A DNA stretch of 21,069 nucleotides from a virus, in IMG/VR virus record IMGVR_UViG_3300025141_012750, positions 1-21,069 of that record; one strand, written 5' to 3'. The notes beneath the pieces are model-generated. The model saw only the letters and a list, made by a program, of their open reading frames with translations, made no database searches and was not told the origin of the DNA. Position 1 is the stretch's first letter. Each line of letters starts with the position of its first letter. Below are positions 9,573 to 15,793 of this stretch, one piece after another. Position numbers and translations under genes: made by a program.

Positions 9573-9793
9573 TCAGGAAGTATAGCGCGCCTGCGCCCTC
9601 TCCCAACGCCTACGGTTAGAGCTGCGCTCATTTATCCTAGCTTTCTCTGGTGGTTCGTTGTGCAACCGCCAATCGGCCAAGATCCTGAGCTTCATCGACT
9701 TATCTAGGCCAATATACCACCCAGGATCTTTTCCCCAGAACCTATCAATAGCGTATGCTACCCGGTCAGCCGATCCTCGGTCGCTACGGTAAA
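9573..9793 (-). CDS. -1 frameshift extension of the tail assembly chaperone (GT-type)
   Basis: In the -1 frame relative to the chaperone, no stop occurs between 9815 and the TGA at 9575-9573. Entered at the TTTT run (9794-9791), this frame adds 72 residues beginning YRSDRGSADRVAY and containing FWGKDPGWYIGLDKSMKLRI, with a basic tail rich in Arg (NRRRWERAQARYTS). The fused product would have about 197 residues. Siphovirus chaperones are almost always made as a short (G) and a frameshifted long (GT) form, and the long form contacts the tape measure; the next gene here is the tape measure. The TTTT run permits TTT-to-TTT slippage but is not a canonical X-XXY-YYZ heptamer. A small hairpin (CCGA-GGA-TCGG, 9780-9770) follows 10 bases later. 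An ATG at residue-33 of the extension could instead start a separate short protein, but it lacks a good binding site. Confidence 0.75.
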
Positions 9794-10162
9794 ATCCTCC
9801 ATCTCTACGATCTCCTCATCAGCCATGAGCTCTGCAGCGCACCAGTTGAGGTACGAAGACCCGATATTTAAGAGATTTACCCATCGACCACCCTTGGACC
9901 CAACCCAGTCGATTACCTGGTTTCCATATAGGATGAAATCACGCGAGGCGATATCGTAAACGGGCGCATCACTCACAGCCCCGTCCGACCGCTTAAGGCC
10001 AAGGCCAATCGCTGCGGCGGCCAACTTTGCAAAGTCAGCCGTCCTACTTTCTTTCTTCTGAGCGTCCGCCACAGCAAACCAGAGATCTACGGCGGCGGAC
10101 ATGCTCTCAGGGAAGATCAGGTCGAAAACCTCGTCTCCCAGCTTCAATTTTTTCTCAAACAT
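9758..10162 (-). CDS. Tail assembly chaperone, short form
   Basis: This protein coats the tape measure during tail assembly and recruits tail tube subunits; it is not part of the finished virion in relatives. There are two adjacent ATG codons (10165 and 10162). The AAGGAG site is 2 bases from the first and 5 from the second, so the second is preferred (134 residues). The protein is alpha-helical, with a beta-rich start (EKKLKLGDEVFDLIFPES) and an acidic end (ADEEIVEMEDFTVATED). Its place between tail tube and tape measure, and the overlapping -1 reading frame behind it, are the diagnostic evidence; sequence similarity within this family is very low, so the name rests on synteny. Confidence 0.8.
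   Translation of the reverse strand: MFEKKLKLGDEVFDLIFPESMSAAVDLWFAVADAQKKESRTADFAKLAAAAIGLGLKRSDGAVSDAPVYDIASRDFILYGNQVIDWVGSKGGRWVNLLNIGSSYLNWCAAELMADEEIVEMEDFTVATEDRLTG
9791..9794 (-). promoter_or_regulatory. Probable -1 ribosomal frameshift site (TTTT run)
   Basis: In the chaperone frame the codons are GAG GAT TTT ACC. After a one-base backward slip the TTT codon still reads TTT, and the ribosome continues in the open -1 frame. The frame-0 stop (9760-9758) lies 30 bases downstream, and the -1 frame is closed above 9815 by two TGA codons. The shift must therefore occur between 9815 and 9758, and this run is the only homopolymer in that interval able to keep base pairing. Confidence 0.5.
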
Positions 10163-10179
10163 CATTGCTCCTTTTCAAA

Positions 10180-10671
10180 TCAAGTAGGCTCGCTGTATGT
10201 GATTCCACCGTAGATCTCAGCAGAGACGCTGATGGTATTGGGGTCGCCCTCGCTGAAGCTCCAAGTGCAGAGGCACTTTGCAGCGGTCGCCCGATGATCG
10301 TTGGCGTCAGTATGAGCTGTACCCTCTACATCAAACTGAATGTCGATAAGATACTGCTCGTACCCGGTCCCGCCTGTAGATGTAGCCCCAGATGCTCCGC
10401 CAGTCTTATCAAGGAAGTCGATCAAAGACCCACCTGAAGACGCTTGGAAATCACGCATCATGACGGTGAAACTCAGGCTTGGAACTGGATCATCACCCTT
10501 ACGCAAGCCAACAATGGTGCCGCGATCTCGAATTACGATACGATCAGCCTTGGTGCCCCCATCGAACGAAAGATCACCGTTCTCGTAGGCTACAACGTAG
10601 GTGTTACCACCACCGTCTTTGAGGGTTACTGTTCCGTCCCTGCGGACTTTGACTACGGTGGATTCGGCCAT
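10180..10671 (-). CDS. Major tail tube protein
   Basis: This 163-residue beta-rich protein has its start fixed by AGGAG 6 bases before the ATG at 10671. The pattern (Val/Thr strands near the N-terminus, SFTVMMRDF near 70, a flexible Gly/Ser/Thr loop GGASGATSTGGTGYE near 90-105, then a strand LCTWSFSEGDPNTISVSAEIYG at the end) is that of a tail tube subunit, a two-sheet barrel that forms stacked hexamer rings. It directly precedes the tail chaperone and follows the neck genes, which is the universal position. Only one tube gene and no sheath gene is present, which argues for a non-contractile tail. Fold assignment is inferred from pattern and order. Confidence 0.8.
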   Translation of the reverse strand: MAESTVVKVRRDGTVTLKDGGGNTYVVAYENGDLSFDGGTKADRIVIRDRGTIVGLRKGDDPVPSLSFTVMMRDFQASSGGSLIDFLDKTGGASGATSTGGTGYEQYLIDIQFDVEGTAHTDANDHRATAAKCLCTWSFSEGDPNTISVSAEIYGGITYSEPT

Positions 10672-10680
10672 TTCGGACTC

Positions 10681-11193
10681 CTAAACGATGATGTCCATGC
10701 CGCTACTTGCGGACGGTCTGGGGGTTCTGGTGGTTCTGGGTATCCCTTTAATGGCTTCAACTACAGATTCAGAAATCTTTCGTTCAAGTTCAGGGATGTG
10801 TGCCAATGTTATCATCTCTTTAACTTTAAGGTATTCCGGAGATCCGCCCTTTCTTCTCGAAACAATGCTGACGTAGGGGCGATCTTTGTATTTCGCAGAA
10901 AGCGCAGAGTTGCCTTTTAGAGAATAATACTCGGCCCTCCAATCAATTGCATCGTTTCTCAACCAAATGGTGTGAGTGTTCTGCTCCGTCTCCACATTGG
11001 CCTTCCATGCGTTCATTGAGACATTCCGAGCGCCGTCCGGGGGCCTTCCTTTGTACTTCCATCCGGTCCACAACTTCCTGGTGTCCTGAAGGATCTTCTC
11101 GGTCATCTCGTTCATGATCTGAGCAACCGCCGTCTGAGCAACTGACTCCAGTCTTGAAAGGTCCGGCATTGAGAACTTTAATTTTGTCTTCAT
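10681..11193 (-). CDS. Neck / tail-completion protein (HK97 gp10-like), second of two
   Basis: This 170-residue protein starts at the ATG at 11193, with a modest GGGTGA site upstream. It has an N-terminal helix of about 40 residues (LSRLESVAQTAVAQIMNEMTEKILQDTR), then an aromatic, basic segment (LWTGWKYKGRPP) and strands with TIWLRNDAIDWRAEYYS, then RRKGGSPEY, and a C-terminal helix. Helix, TxW...A..Y strand and terminal helix is the layout of HK97 gp10-like neck proteins, which link the connector to the tail. It lies between a similar protein and the tail tube. The last 20 residues (PRTTRTPRPSASSG) look disordered. Family placement is inference from this pattern. Confidence 0.55.
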   Translation of the reverse strand: MKTKLKFSMPDLSRLESVAQTAVAQIMNEMTEKILQDTRKLWTGWKYKGRPPDGARNVSMNAWKANVETEQNTHTIWLRNDAIDWRAEYYSLKGNSALSAKYKDRPYVSIVSRRKGGSPEYLKVKEMITLAHIPELERKISESVVEAIKGIPRTTRTPRPSASSGMDIIV

Positions 11194-11196
11194 TGA

Positions 11197-11664
11197 TCAC
11201 CCAAACTGGCTGACGAGCTCTTCAAATGTGGCCAATTGTCTCTGGGGCCCAGACAAATCTTCGCGCGTTCTCTCCGTTCTCTCAATCTCTTTCTTCAAAT
11301 CCGACAGAAGCATGGGTTTGAACTCATTGAATGATTCCGGAACCACCTCTTGCCAAAGCGCGGGGCCAAGCCACCGCCAGTTGCTTCTGCGGACCCCCTT
11401 CGAGTGGACCCAGTCCGCATACCATGCCTTGTTCTCAATGAAGACCCGGGTGTTCCCGGTTGAGGACTCGTTGCGCCACGTCCAGCGCACAATCGAATAC
11501 CCGGTGAGAATGGGCCACTTGCTCTCTATGCTTAGGACAATCTCAGAAATATAATTGTTGAGCACGTTACTCTCCCTGAGGGTGAGCCTTCGATGCGAGC
11601 CATGCTTCCGCTTGATGAAGCGATCTATTGACTGGAACTTGATTTGGGCCGACACCTCACCCAT
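11197..11664 (-). CDS. Neck / tail-completion protein (HK97 gp10-like), first of two
   Basis: This 155-residue protein starts at the ATG at 11664-11662, which overlaps the preceding stop by one base (TGATG); a TTG one codon earlier is not needed. The layout matches gp10-like proteins: a basic start, helix (LNNYISEIVLSIESKW), then ILTGYSIVRWTW and the strand FIENKAWYADWVHSKG, which fits the usual Tgx-S...W / N...YA..V..G signature, then a C-terminal helical region with many charged residues (SDLKKEIERTERTRED). It is followed 3 bases later by a second protein of the same general design. The role would be to close the neck between connector and tail. Confidence 0.6.
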   Translation of the reverse strand: MGEVSAQIKFQSIDRFIKRKHGSHRRLTLRESNVLNNYISEIVLSIESKWPILTGYSIVRWTWRNESSTGNTRVFIENKAWYADWVHSKGVRRSNWRWLGPALWQEVVPESFNEFKPMLLSDLKKEIERTERTREDLSGPQRQLATFEELVSQFG

Positions 11665-12101
11665 CAAATCACCATGGACAGGTTGTATACCACGTCCAGG
11701 GAGAATCTTTGGATGTAATAAGCGCCGCCAGAGGCGTATTCAGCGGACGAGGCGCCCACAGAAATGGCCCCCGTCTGAGTGAGGGATGTTCCGTCTGCGT
11801 CTAAATATTTTATGGCCTTATACAAATCCTGAAGAGCCTGGCTGATGGCGGTCTGCCCGCTATTCGGGTTCAGCCTATGTCCCAACTCGATTTGGAAGCG
11901 ATTGTTTACGCGCAGCCCAGCCACCGTGGGCTTGAACCGATCAGGATTCGATGATGGCCCAAGGCTCAACATGCGGACAGAGAAAGACCGGTTCATCTGG
12001 GGCGCAGACGAGTTCGACACCCCAAGAGGGCTGACTGCCTTAGTGAGACCAGCCGCCTCAAGCCTAGCAATAATGGCGCTCAAAGCGGTGTCTGGTGTCA
12101 T
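11664..12101 (-). CDS. Tail terminator-like protein
   Basis: This 145-residue protein starts at an ATG overlapping the adaptor stop (TAATG). The alpha/beta pattern (N-terminal helix SAIIARLEAAGL, a central strand NNRFQIELGHRL, a helix ALQDLYKAIKYL, and a last long strand AYYIQRFSLDVVYNLSMVI) is that of the tail terminator family (lambda gpU type), which caps the tail tube and joins it to the neck. Two gp10-like genes and then the tube follow, so this gene lies in the usual neck cluster. The function is inferred from secondary structure pattern and synteny; neighbouring neck genes could exchange roles. Confidence 0.5.
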   Translation of the reverse strand: MTPDTALSAIIARLEAAGLTKAVSPLGVSNSSAPQMNRSFSVRMLSLGPSSNPDRFKPTVAGLRVNNRFQIELGHRLNPNSGQTAISQALQDLYKAIKYLDADGTSLTQTGAISVGASSAEYASGGAYYIQRFSLDVVYNLSMVI

Positions 12102-12853
12102 TAGTAGTTCCGTCTAGACCGATTTCGCCTATAGCTTAACGGGGAGAGGTATGTAACCGCAGGAATCGACTGCTGACGCGCGCTAAGCTGGTTGTCCTCA
12201 TCAGAGTCGATTCGGCTCCGCAACTTGGAATAGGCCCGCTCATATTGCTGCTCATAATAGTCCGAGAGCTGCATATATCGGTCACCAGCATTGAGCAGCG
12301 TAGCGTAGTCCCGAAAAATCAATGCCAAGGAGCGGGCAAACATGACATTGCGAAAAGCGCTCGGAGTCCGTAGTCGCCAAAAATACACCTGCTCAGAGTA
12401 CATTCGATTTGTGATATCACTCCACGCATCGTCAATATACTGCTGGCAACTGGTCACACCCGACGCCAGTAGGTTCGCCACATCTGAATGACGGTTCACC
12501 AGGTCGGTCTGGCCAATTGGTGGATACAGCCTGGCAACACAAAGGCATGCATCATTGTTAAATCGGTATGTCTTCCCTCCGATTATTACATCGAAGCGAA
12601 CAAGCCAGGACGGCCCCAGGGTCTTTCCGCTGGTATCAGAGGACGCTACGGTCCCAGAGATGGTCCCGCCGGCAATGGTGGCCGCCTGGGCGTCCACAAT
12701 GGCGCTTCCACCCGCATCATACAGGTAGAAGGTGCCGGAGGTCAGGGTTGGGGACGAACCGGCCTGCTCGATGTCGAGAGAGACGGTCTGGGACTTGTTG
12801 TGCTCGATAAGGGTAGGCCCCCGAAACCGGGCACTGTAGAGTGTATCCGACAT
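12101..12853 (-). CDS. Head-tail connector (adaptor) protein with beta-sandwich N-terminus
   Basis: This 250-residue protein has a very good AGGAGGT site 4-5 bases before the ATG at 12853. Residues 1-115 are beta-rich and Ser/Thr/Gly-rich like an immunoglobulin-type domain (SQTVSLDIEQAGSSPTLTSG...). The rest is helical (about 120-230: VANLLASGVTSCQQYIDDAW, AFRNVMFARSLALIFRDYAT, YYEQQYERAYSKLRSR), resembling the helical adaptor proteins that dock under the portal. The tail end is basic (YRRNRSRRNY). Adaptors of relatives lack the N-terminal sandwich, so the two-part structure is somewhat unusual. Position between capsid-side genes and tail terminator supports the role. Confidence 0.6.
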   Translation of the reverse strand: MSDTLYSARFRGPTLIEHNKSQTVSLDIEQAGSSPTLTSGTFYLYDAGGSAIVDAQAATIAGGTISGTVASSDTSGKTLGPSWLVRFDVIIGGKTYRFNNDACLCVARLYPPIGQTDLVNRHSDVANLLASGVTSCQQYIDDAWSDITNRMYSEQVYFWRLRTPSAFRNVMFARSLALIFRDYATLLNAGDRYMQLSDYYEQQYERAYSKLRSRIDSDEDNQLSARQQSIPAVTYLSPLSYRRNRSRRNY

Positions 12854-12869
12854 GGGGACCTCCTATCGA

Positions 12870-13232
12870 TTAGCTGGGAGCACCAGAGACCATGAAGAAC
12901 AGGGACCAACCAGAGGCTCCACCGGCAGCAATGTTGTCAGAAGCGTAGACGATAGCCATATCATTCTGATCCGCCCTGCCTACCTCAGCAGCACCATTGG
13001 GCTGGCAGATGATCAACACCTCCTCACCCGTGTTGGCGATGACGTAGAAGCGCCCCTTGGTGAGCCCGCCGGGCAGGATCACAGACTTGTTGCCGCCACC
13101 CGGATCAAGTGCCTGAGCAATCGAATCCTTGAGGGTGAGTGTTTTGTCAGTTGTCAGTGACTCTGCATTCCAGGCGCCAGGCAGTGCAAGCGGGCGCGGG
13201 ATCTTAAAGGGATTTGAACCATTGAATGCCAT
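12870..13232 (-). CDS. Head decoration-like protein
   Basis: This 120-residue protein has a TAGGAGG site 6 bases before the ATG. After a 25-residue Pro-rich arm (NPFKIPRPLALPGAW) comes a compact beta domain with LTLKDSIAQALDPGGGNKSV, the segment ILPGGLTKGRFYVIANTGEE and a closing GASGWSLFF. Lines like DPGG..x-VxLP....G..fxIxNTG are typical of small beta-barrel capsid-surface proteins that form trimers on the head. It is encoded after the capsid gene and before the connector, where decoration proteins are common. No enzyme motif is seen. The family call is from memory of the pattern and is moderate. Confidence 0.5.
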   Translation of the reverse strand: MAFNGSNPFKIPRPLALPGAWNAESLTTDKTLTLKDSIAQALDPGGGNKSVILPGGLTKGRFYVIANTGEEVLIICQPNGAAEVGRADQNDMAIVYASDNIAAGGASGWSLFFMVSGAPS

Positions 13233-13271
13233 TTCATCCTCCTACGGATATTCCCGGCATGGGATTAAAGT

Positions 13272-13415
13272 CTACTTCTTATCAGAACGCCTGTCTGCAC
13301 GTACCGCACACTCGATTGCCTTCTTCTTGGCTTTCTTAGCGTCTGCACCGTTCTGAACCATGTGCTGAACCATGCGATCAATCTGCTCGCGCCGCTTGTT
13401 TCGTTCACCAGCCAC
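13272..13415 (-). CDS. 47-residue basic protein with GTG start
   Basis: The frame begins at GTG 13415-13413, 2 bases after the preceding stop, with AAGGA 6 bases upstream (inside the end of the 232-residue gene), and ends at TAG 13274-13272. The peptide is MAGERNKRREQIDRMVQHM followed by VQNGADAKKAKKKAIECAVR and ADRRSDKK. It is strongly basic, helical and has one Cys. A short helical nucleic-acid-binding or chaperone peptide would fit, but there is no recognisable family. The good binding site, tight spacing on both sides and open frame support a real gene, although it is short and could be missed by automated callers. Confidence 0.6.
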   Translation of the reverse strand: MAGERNKRREQIDRMVQHMVQNGADAKKAKKKAIECAVRADRRSDKK

Positions 13416-13417
13416 AA

Positions 13418-14116
13418 TCAATCCTTCAAAGGATCTGCAGCCTTCCGTCGCGCAGCCTTTGGCTTGGTCTTGGCGACCTTTAGTTTCTCTTGCCGCATAG
13501 CATCCCAGCAGCCACGCATGTCTTCAAGCTTCTGGAGCTCCACATCATACTTGTTCTGAAGATGCGGATTCCGATTCAGCTTTGCGCCAATCCTTTCGGT
13601 GCGCTTGGACTGCTTCTCGAGCAACATCTGGTAGATCTCAGGAATCAATGGCTGAACGATTCCAGAATCTCTCAGTTTCGCCCTGAACTTCTCCCACTCG
13701 CCAGGCTTAGAGTCCCAGATGATCTCTCCATCAGGGAGCACCGTGGCCTCCGCGCAGAAATCGCAGTACCATTTCTGGCCGTTCTCGCAATCGTAATACT
13801 GGACGTAGCCCTCGTATTCACCGAGGCGGTTGTCGGTCGGGTTGATGTAGGTTCCACCCTTTTGGGTGACGCCAATAATTACCGGAGTCAGGTCTCCACT
13901 CTTCCCGATTCCGTTGCACCCGGGAACTGCCACCACCCGCTTAGGGATGGGTAGAAAGCCGTGCTCTCCGCCCACGAACTCCCAGGACTTAGGGTAGTGA
14001 ACGTAAACGAATCGCTTGCCTGGCTTGGTTCCACGGCGAATCGGGAGGCCATGGACCTCCCTGACATGTGCTTTCTCACGCTTGGGTTGAGTGAGGCGCA
14101 CGGTTCCTTGCTGCAT
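13418..14116 (-). CDS. 232-residue unknown protein with a Cys cluster, next to the capsid gene
   Basis: AAGGAG lies 5 bases before the ATG at 14116, directly behind the terminator U-run. The middle holds YYDCENGQKWYCDFCAEATV (C-x8-C-x2-C, about residues 109-120) and an isolated Cys at VPGCNGIGKSG; this could bind metal, but a fourth ligand is uncertain. The C-terminal third (about 150-232) is helical and very basic (KSKRTERIGAKLNR, LKVAKTKPKAARRKAADPLK). I do not know this family. It is expressed in the head block but below the capsid terminator, so less of it is expected than capsid protein; a DNA- or RNA-interacting assembly factor is one possibility. Confidence 0.7.
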   Translation of the reverse strand: MQQGTVRLTQPKREKAHVREVHGLPIRRGTKPGKRFVYVHYPKSWEFVGGEHGFLPIPKRVVAVPGCNGIGKSGDLTPVIIGVTQKGGTYINPTDNRLGEYEGYVQYYDCENGQKWYCDFCAEATVLPDGEIIWDSKPGEWEKFRAKLRDSGIVQPLIPEIYQMLLEKQSKRTERIGAKLNRNPHLQNKYDVELQKLEDMRGCWDAMRQEKLKVAKTKPKAARRKAADPLKD

Positions 14117-14127
14117 GTCTGCTCCTT

Positions 14128-14159
14128 AAAAAAGGGAGCCCCCAGAACAGGGGGCCCCC
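14128..14159 (-). terminator. Intrinsic terminator behind the major capsid gene
   Basis: On the minus strand a G/C stem (GGGGGCCCCC at 14159-14150, loop TGTTCT, GGGGGCTCCC at 14143-14134) is followed at once by six T (14133-14128). All ten positions pair in RNA, one as a G-U pair. The stem starts 9 bases after the capsid stop. The next gene's ribosome binding site follows the U-run directly, with no room for a promoter, so downstream genes depend on read-through or antitermination. Probable role: high capsid dosage with reduced connector and tail expression. Confidence 0.85.
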
Positions 14160-14168
14160 ATAAATGAA

Positions 14169-15089
14169 TCACACGTCTGAGACGATCTCGACGCCGCGAG
14201 CGTCTTCAACTTCGACAACTGCAGGGTACATATTCGCAATGCAGGTGCTCATCGCATTGTCAGCATCGCGAGAGAGCTCCACCAGGACTTCATTGGCATC
14301 CACGAGGATGTTGTCCTCTGGGATGTAGCTCTGAAGCGCCCGAACGGGAGCCATGGTGTACGCCCAGCAACCATCCACAAACATCGCGCCGGAATAGTCG
14401 GCGTTGGTGTTGATTTTGGCTACGCTATCGCTCTGATAGAAGCGAATACCGAGGAAGTCTCCCTGATATCCGGGGCCTCGAGCCTGCAGGGTCTCCGCAG
14501 TAGCTTCGCGGAACTGAATGGCACCGGTCTCTCCACGAAGGGAGGAACGGAAGTCATTCATCTGCTGGGCTTGCAGCACAGCCGTGTAGGGGCCGGATGC
14601 ATTCGAGGTGTTGAGCTGGAATAGCGCGTCGTAGATGGTATCCACGTCAAGATCCACACCGCTCGTCCCGACCGAATTGGAGAGGCTGTTGAACAGGTTG
14701 CAGAGAAGATCGGTCATGGTAAGACCGGCTCCCTCAACCAACTTGTTCACAACGCGGTCCAGATCGATGGGGCCACCAGAAATGCCGAATAGATCGGTCA
14801 CCTGGTACTGGCGAGCATAGCGGGCAACCTGCAAGGAGAACTTGCTGGTAGTGTATGCACTGTTCGACAGGCCGCCAACAGTCTCGGACGTGGCCGCAGC
14901 GAATGCGCCAGGCGTAGCGTCCAGGGTTACTTCCATCTTGTCTGAACCCACCGCGCTCCATGGAATCAACGTCATGACGCTGCGGAGATCCGTTGCATCA
15001 TAAAGCTGTTGACGCACAAGTGCGGAAAGGACTGCGGAAATACGCCCACCGGTAGACGATAGGGTACTAAAGGTAATTTCGTCAGCCAT
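14169..15089 (-). CDS. Major capsid protein (HK97 fold)
   Basis: This 306-residue shell protein starts at the ATG at 15089, with AGGAG 9 bases upstream. It lacks a long N-terminal scaffold (delta) domain, consistent with the separate scaffold gene before it. The sequence contains the extended N-arm (TLSSTGGRISAVLSALVRQQ), a strand series with MEVTLDATPGAFAAATSE, spine-helix-like segments (LDRVVNKLVEGAGLTMTDLL) and a C-terminal P/A-domain strand set ending VVEVEDARGVEIVSDV. The N-terminal arm seen in tail-tip capsids (about residues 1-60) is here. The leader between scaffold and capsid (15090-15187) contains dyads. Scaffold and terminase next door make the assignment secure, though the fold is inferred. 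Confidence 0.85.
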   Translation of the reverse strand: MADEITFSTLSSTGGRISAVLSALVRQQLYDATDLRSVMTLIPWSAVGSDKMEVTLDATPGAFAAATSETVGGLSNSAYTTSKFSLQVARYARQYQVTDLFGISGGPIDLDRVVNKLVEGAGLTMTDLLCNLFNSLSNSVGTSGVDLDVDTIYDALFQLNTSNASGPYTAVLQAQQMNDFRSSLRGETGAIQFREATAETLQARGPGYQGDFLGIRFYQSDSVAKINTNADYSGAMFVDGCWAYTMAPVRALQSYIPEDNILVDANEVLVELSRDADNAMSTCIANMYPAVVEVEDARGVEIVSDV

Positions 15090-15104
15090 AGTAACTGGCT
15101 CCTA

Positions 15105-15136
15105 ATAGTGAAGAGATGTTGTTCAACACCCACTAT
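15105..15136 (-). promoter_or_regulatory. Dyad in the capsid mRNA leader
   Basis: On the minus strand ATAGTG (15136-15131) pairs with CACTAT (15110-15105), and inside it TGTT pairs with AACA around GAAC. The structure lies 3 bases upstream of the capsid ribosome binding site (AGGAG, 15102-15098). It could protect or tune the most heavily used message of the phage. No protein-binding consensus is known to me. Confidence 0.35.
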
Positions 15137-15162
15137 CGGGGGGCGACTCCGCTACACATCAA

Positions 15163-15191
15163 GGCTATCTCTTGACAACCCACGATGTCAA
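15163..15191 (-). promoter_or_regulatory. Possible capsid promoter (perfect -35, poor -10)
   Basis: A consensus TTGACA (15191-15186) overlaps the scaffold stop. With a 17- or 18-base spacer the -10 position reads ATAGCC or TAGCCT, a poor match. TTGACA also forms an inverted pair with TGTCAA (15177-15172), so the site may instead be an operator or RNA hairpin. Low confidence; a capsid-specific start would fit the terminator after the gene. Confidence 0.25.
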
Positions 15192-15793
15192 ACAGAAGGT
15201 CCTTTGATTAAACCCTCTGCGGCGAGCGCCTTGAGAATCGCATCCTTGGAAGCCCCAAGCCCCACCCCGCCATTCCTAGACATTGCTGCCTTGATGTCAT
15301 CGGAAGACCATGACGTTCCGTTATTCCGAACCGGCTGCCCGGTTCCAGCGTTTGGGTTGCCCTTAAGCTCTACGGCGGGAGCAGGCTTCTCTTCGGCTCT
15401 GGGCTCCGCCTTCGCCTCTGTTTTAACCTCGGCGCCAGACTCTTTCTTCAAGAATGGAGCCAACAGCGCAGACGGGCTCTTCTGCTGGCCCTCCATCCAC
15501 GAAGCGAAATCCTTCGCGTCCTTAGCTTTGCTGAATCGCTCACGCACGAACTCTCGGACCTCTGGATCGATGATTCCAGCCGAGATCAGGGCAATATCCT
15601 GCTCATGCACGGAAGAAGTGGTGTCAAGCTTCGAGTGAGCCTCGGCAAGAGCGCCCTTCAGGCCCTTCACTTCCTCAAGAATCTTCGATAACTGCTCCTC
15701 CGCTTTCCTCCTCTTCTCCGATTCCTCTCTCAGCCGGTAGCTCGGCACCGTCCCCGGAGAGCTCTGAGTCTCCTCCTTCATTTCTTCGCTCAT
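15188..15793 (-). CDS. Capsid scaffold protein, N-terminus nested in the portal gene
   Basis: This protein directs capsid assembly and then leaves the procapsid. It has 201 residues from the ATG at 15793 (AGGG 8 bases upstream); other in-frame starts are ATG 15799 and GTG 15802. Its first 119 bases run inside the 3' end of the portal gene in another frame. Residues about 15-58 are a charged coiled coil (REESEKRRKAEEQLSKILEE). A helical domain, a Lys/Glu/Ala/Pro-rich linker (about 115-140) and a short C-terminal helix (KDAILKALAAEGLIK) follow, the last typical of scaffold tails that bind capsid. It is acidic, free of Cys and low in aromatic residues, and precedes the capsid gene; this pattern fits scaffold rather than protease. 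Confidence 0.8.
   Translation of the reverse strand: MSEEMKEETQSSPGTVPSYRLREESEKRRKAEEQLSKILEEVKGLKGALAEAHSKLDTTSSVHEQDIALISAGIIDPEVREFVRERFSKAKDAKDFASWMEGQQKSPSALLAPFLKKESGAEVKTEAKAEPRAEEKPAPAVELKGNPNAGTGQPVRNNGTSWSSDDIKAAMSRNGGVGLGASKDAILKALAAEGLIKGPSV

Noticed and set aside
10444-10920. 158-residue plus-strand frame across the tail tube and a neck gene
   Set aside because: Antisense to two well supported genes with good starts; no binding site.
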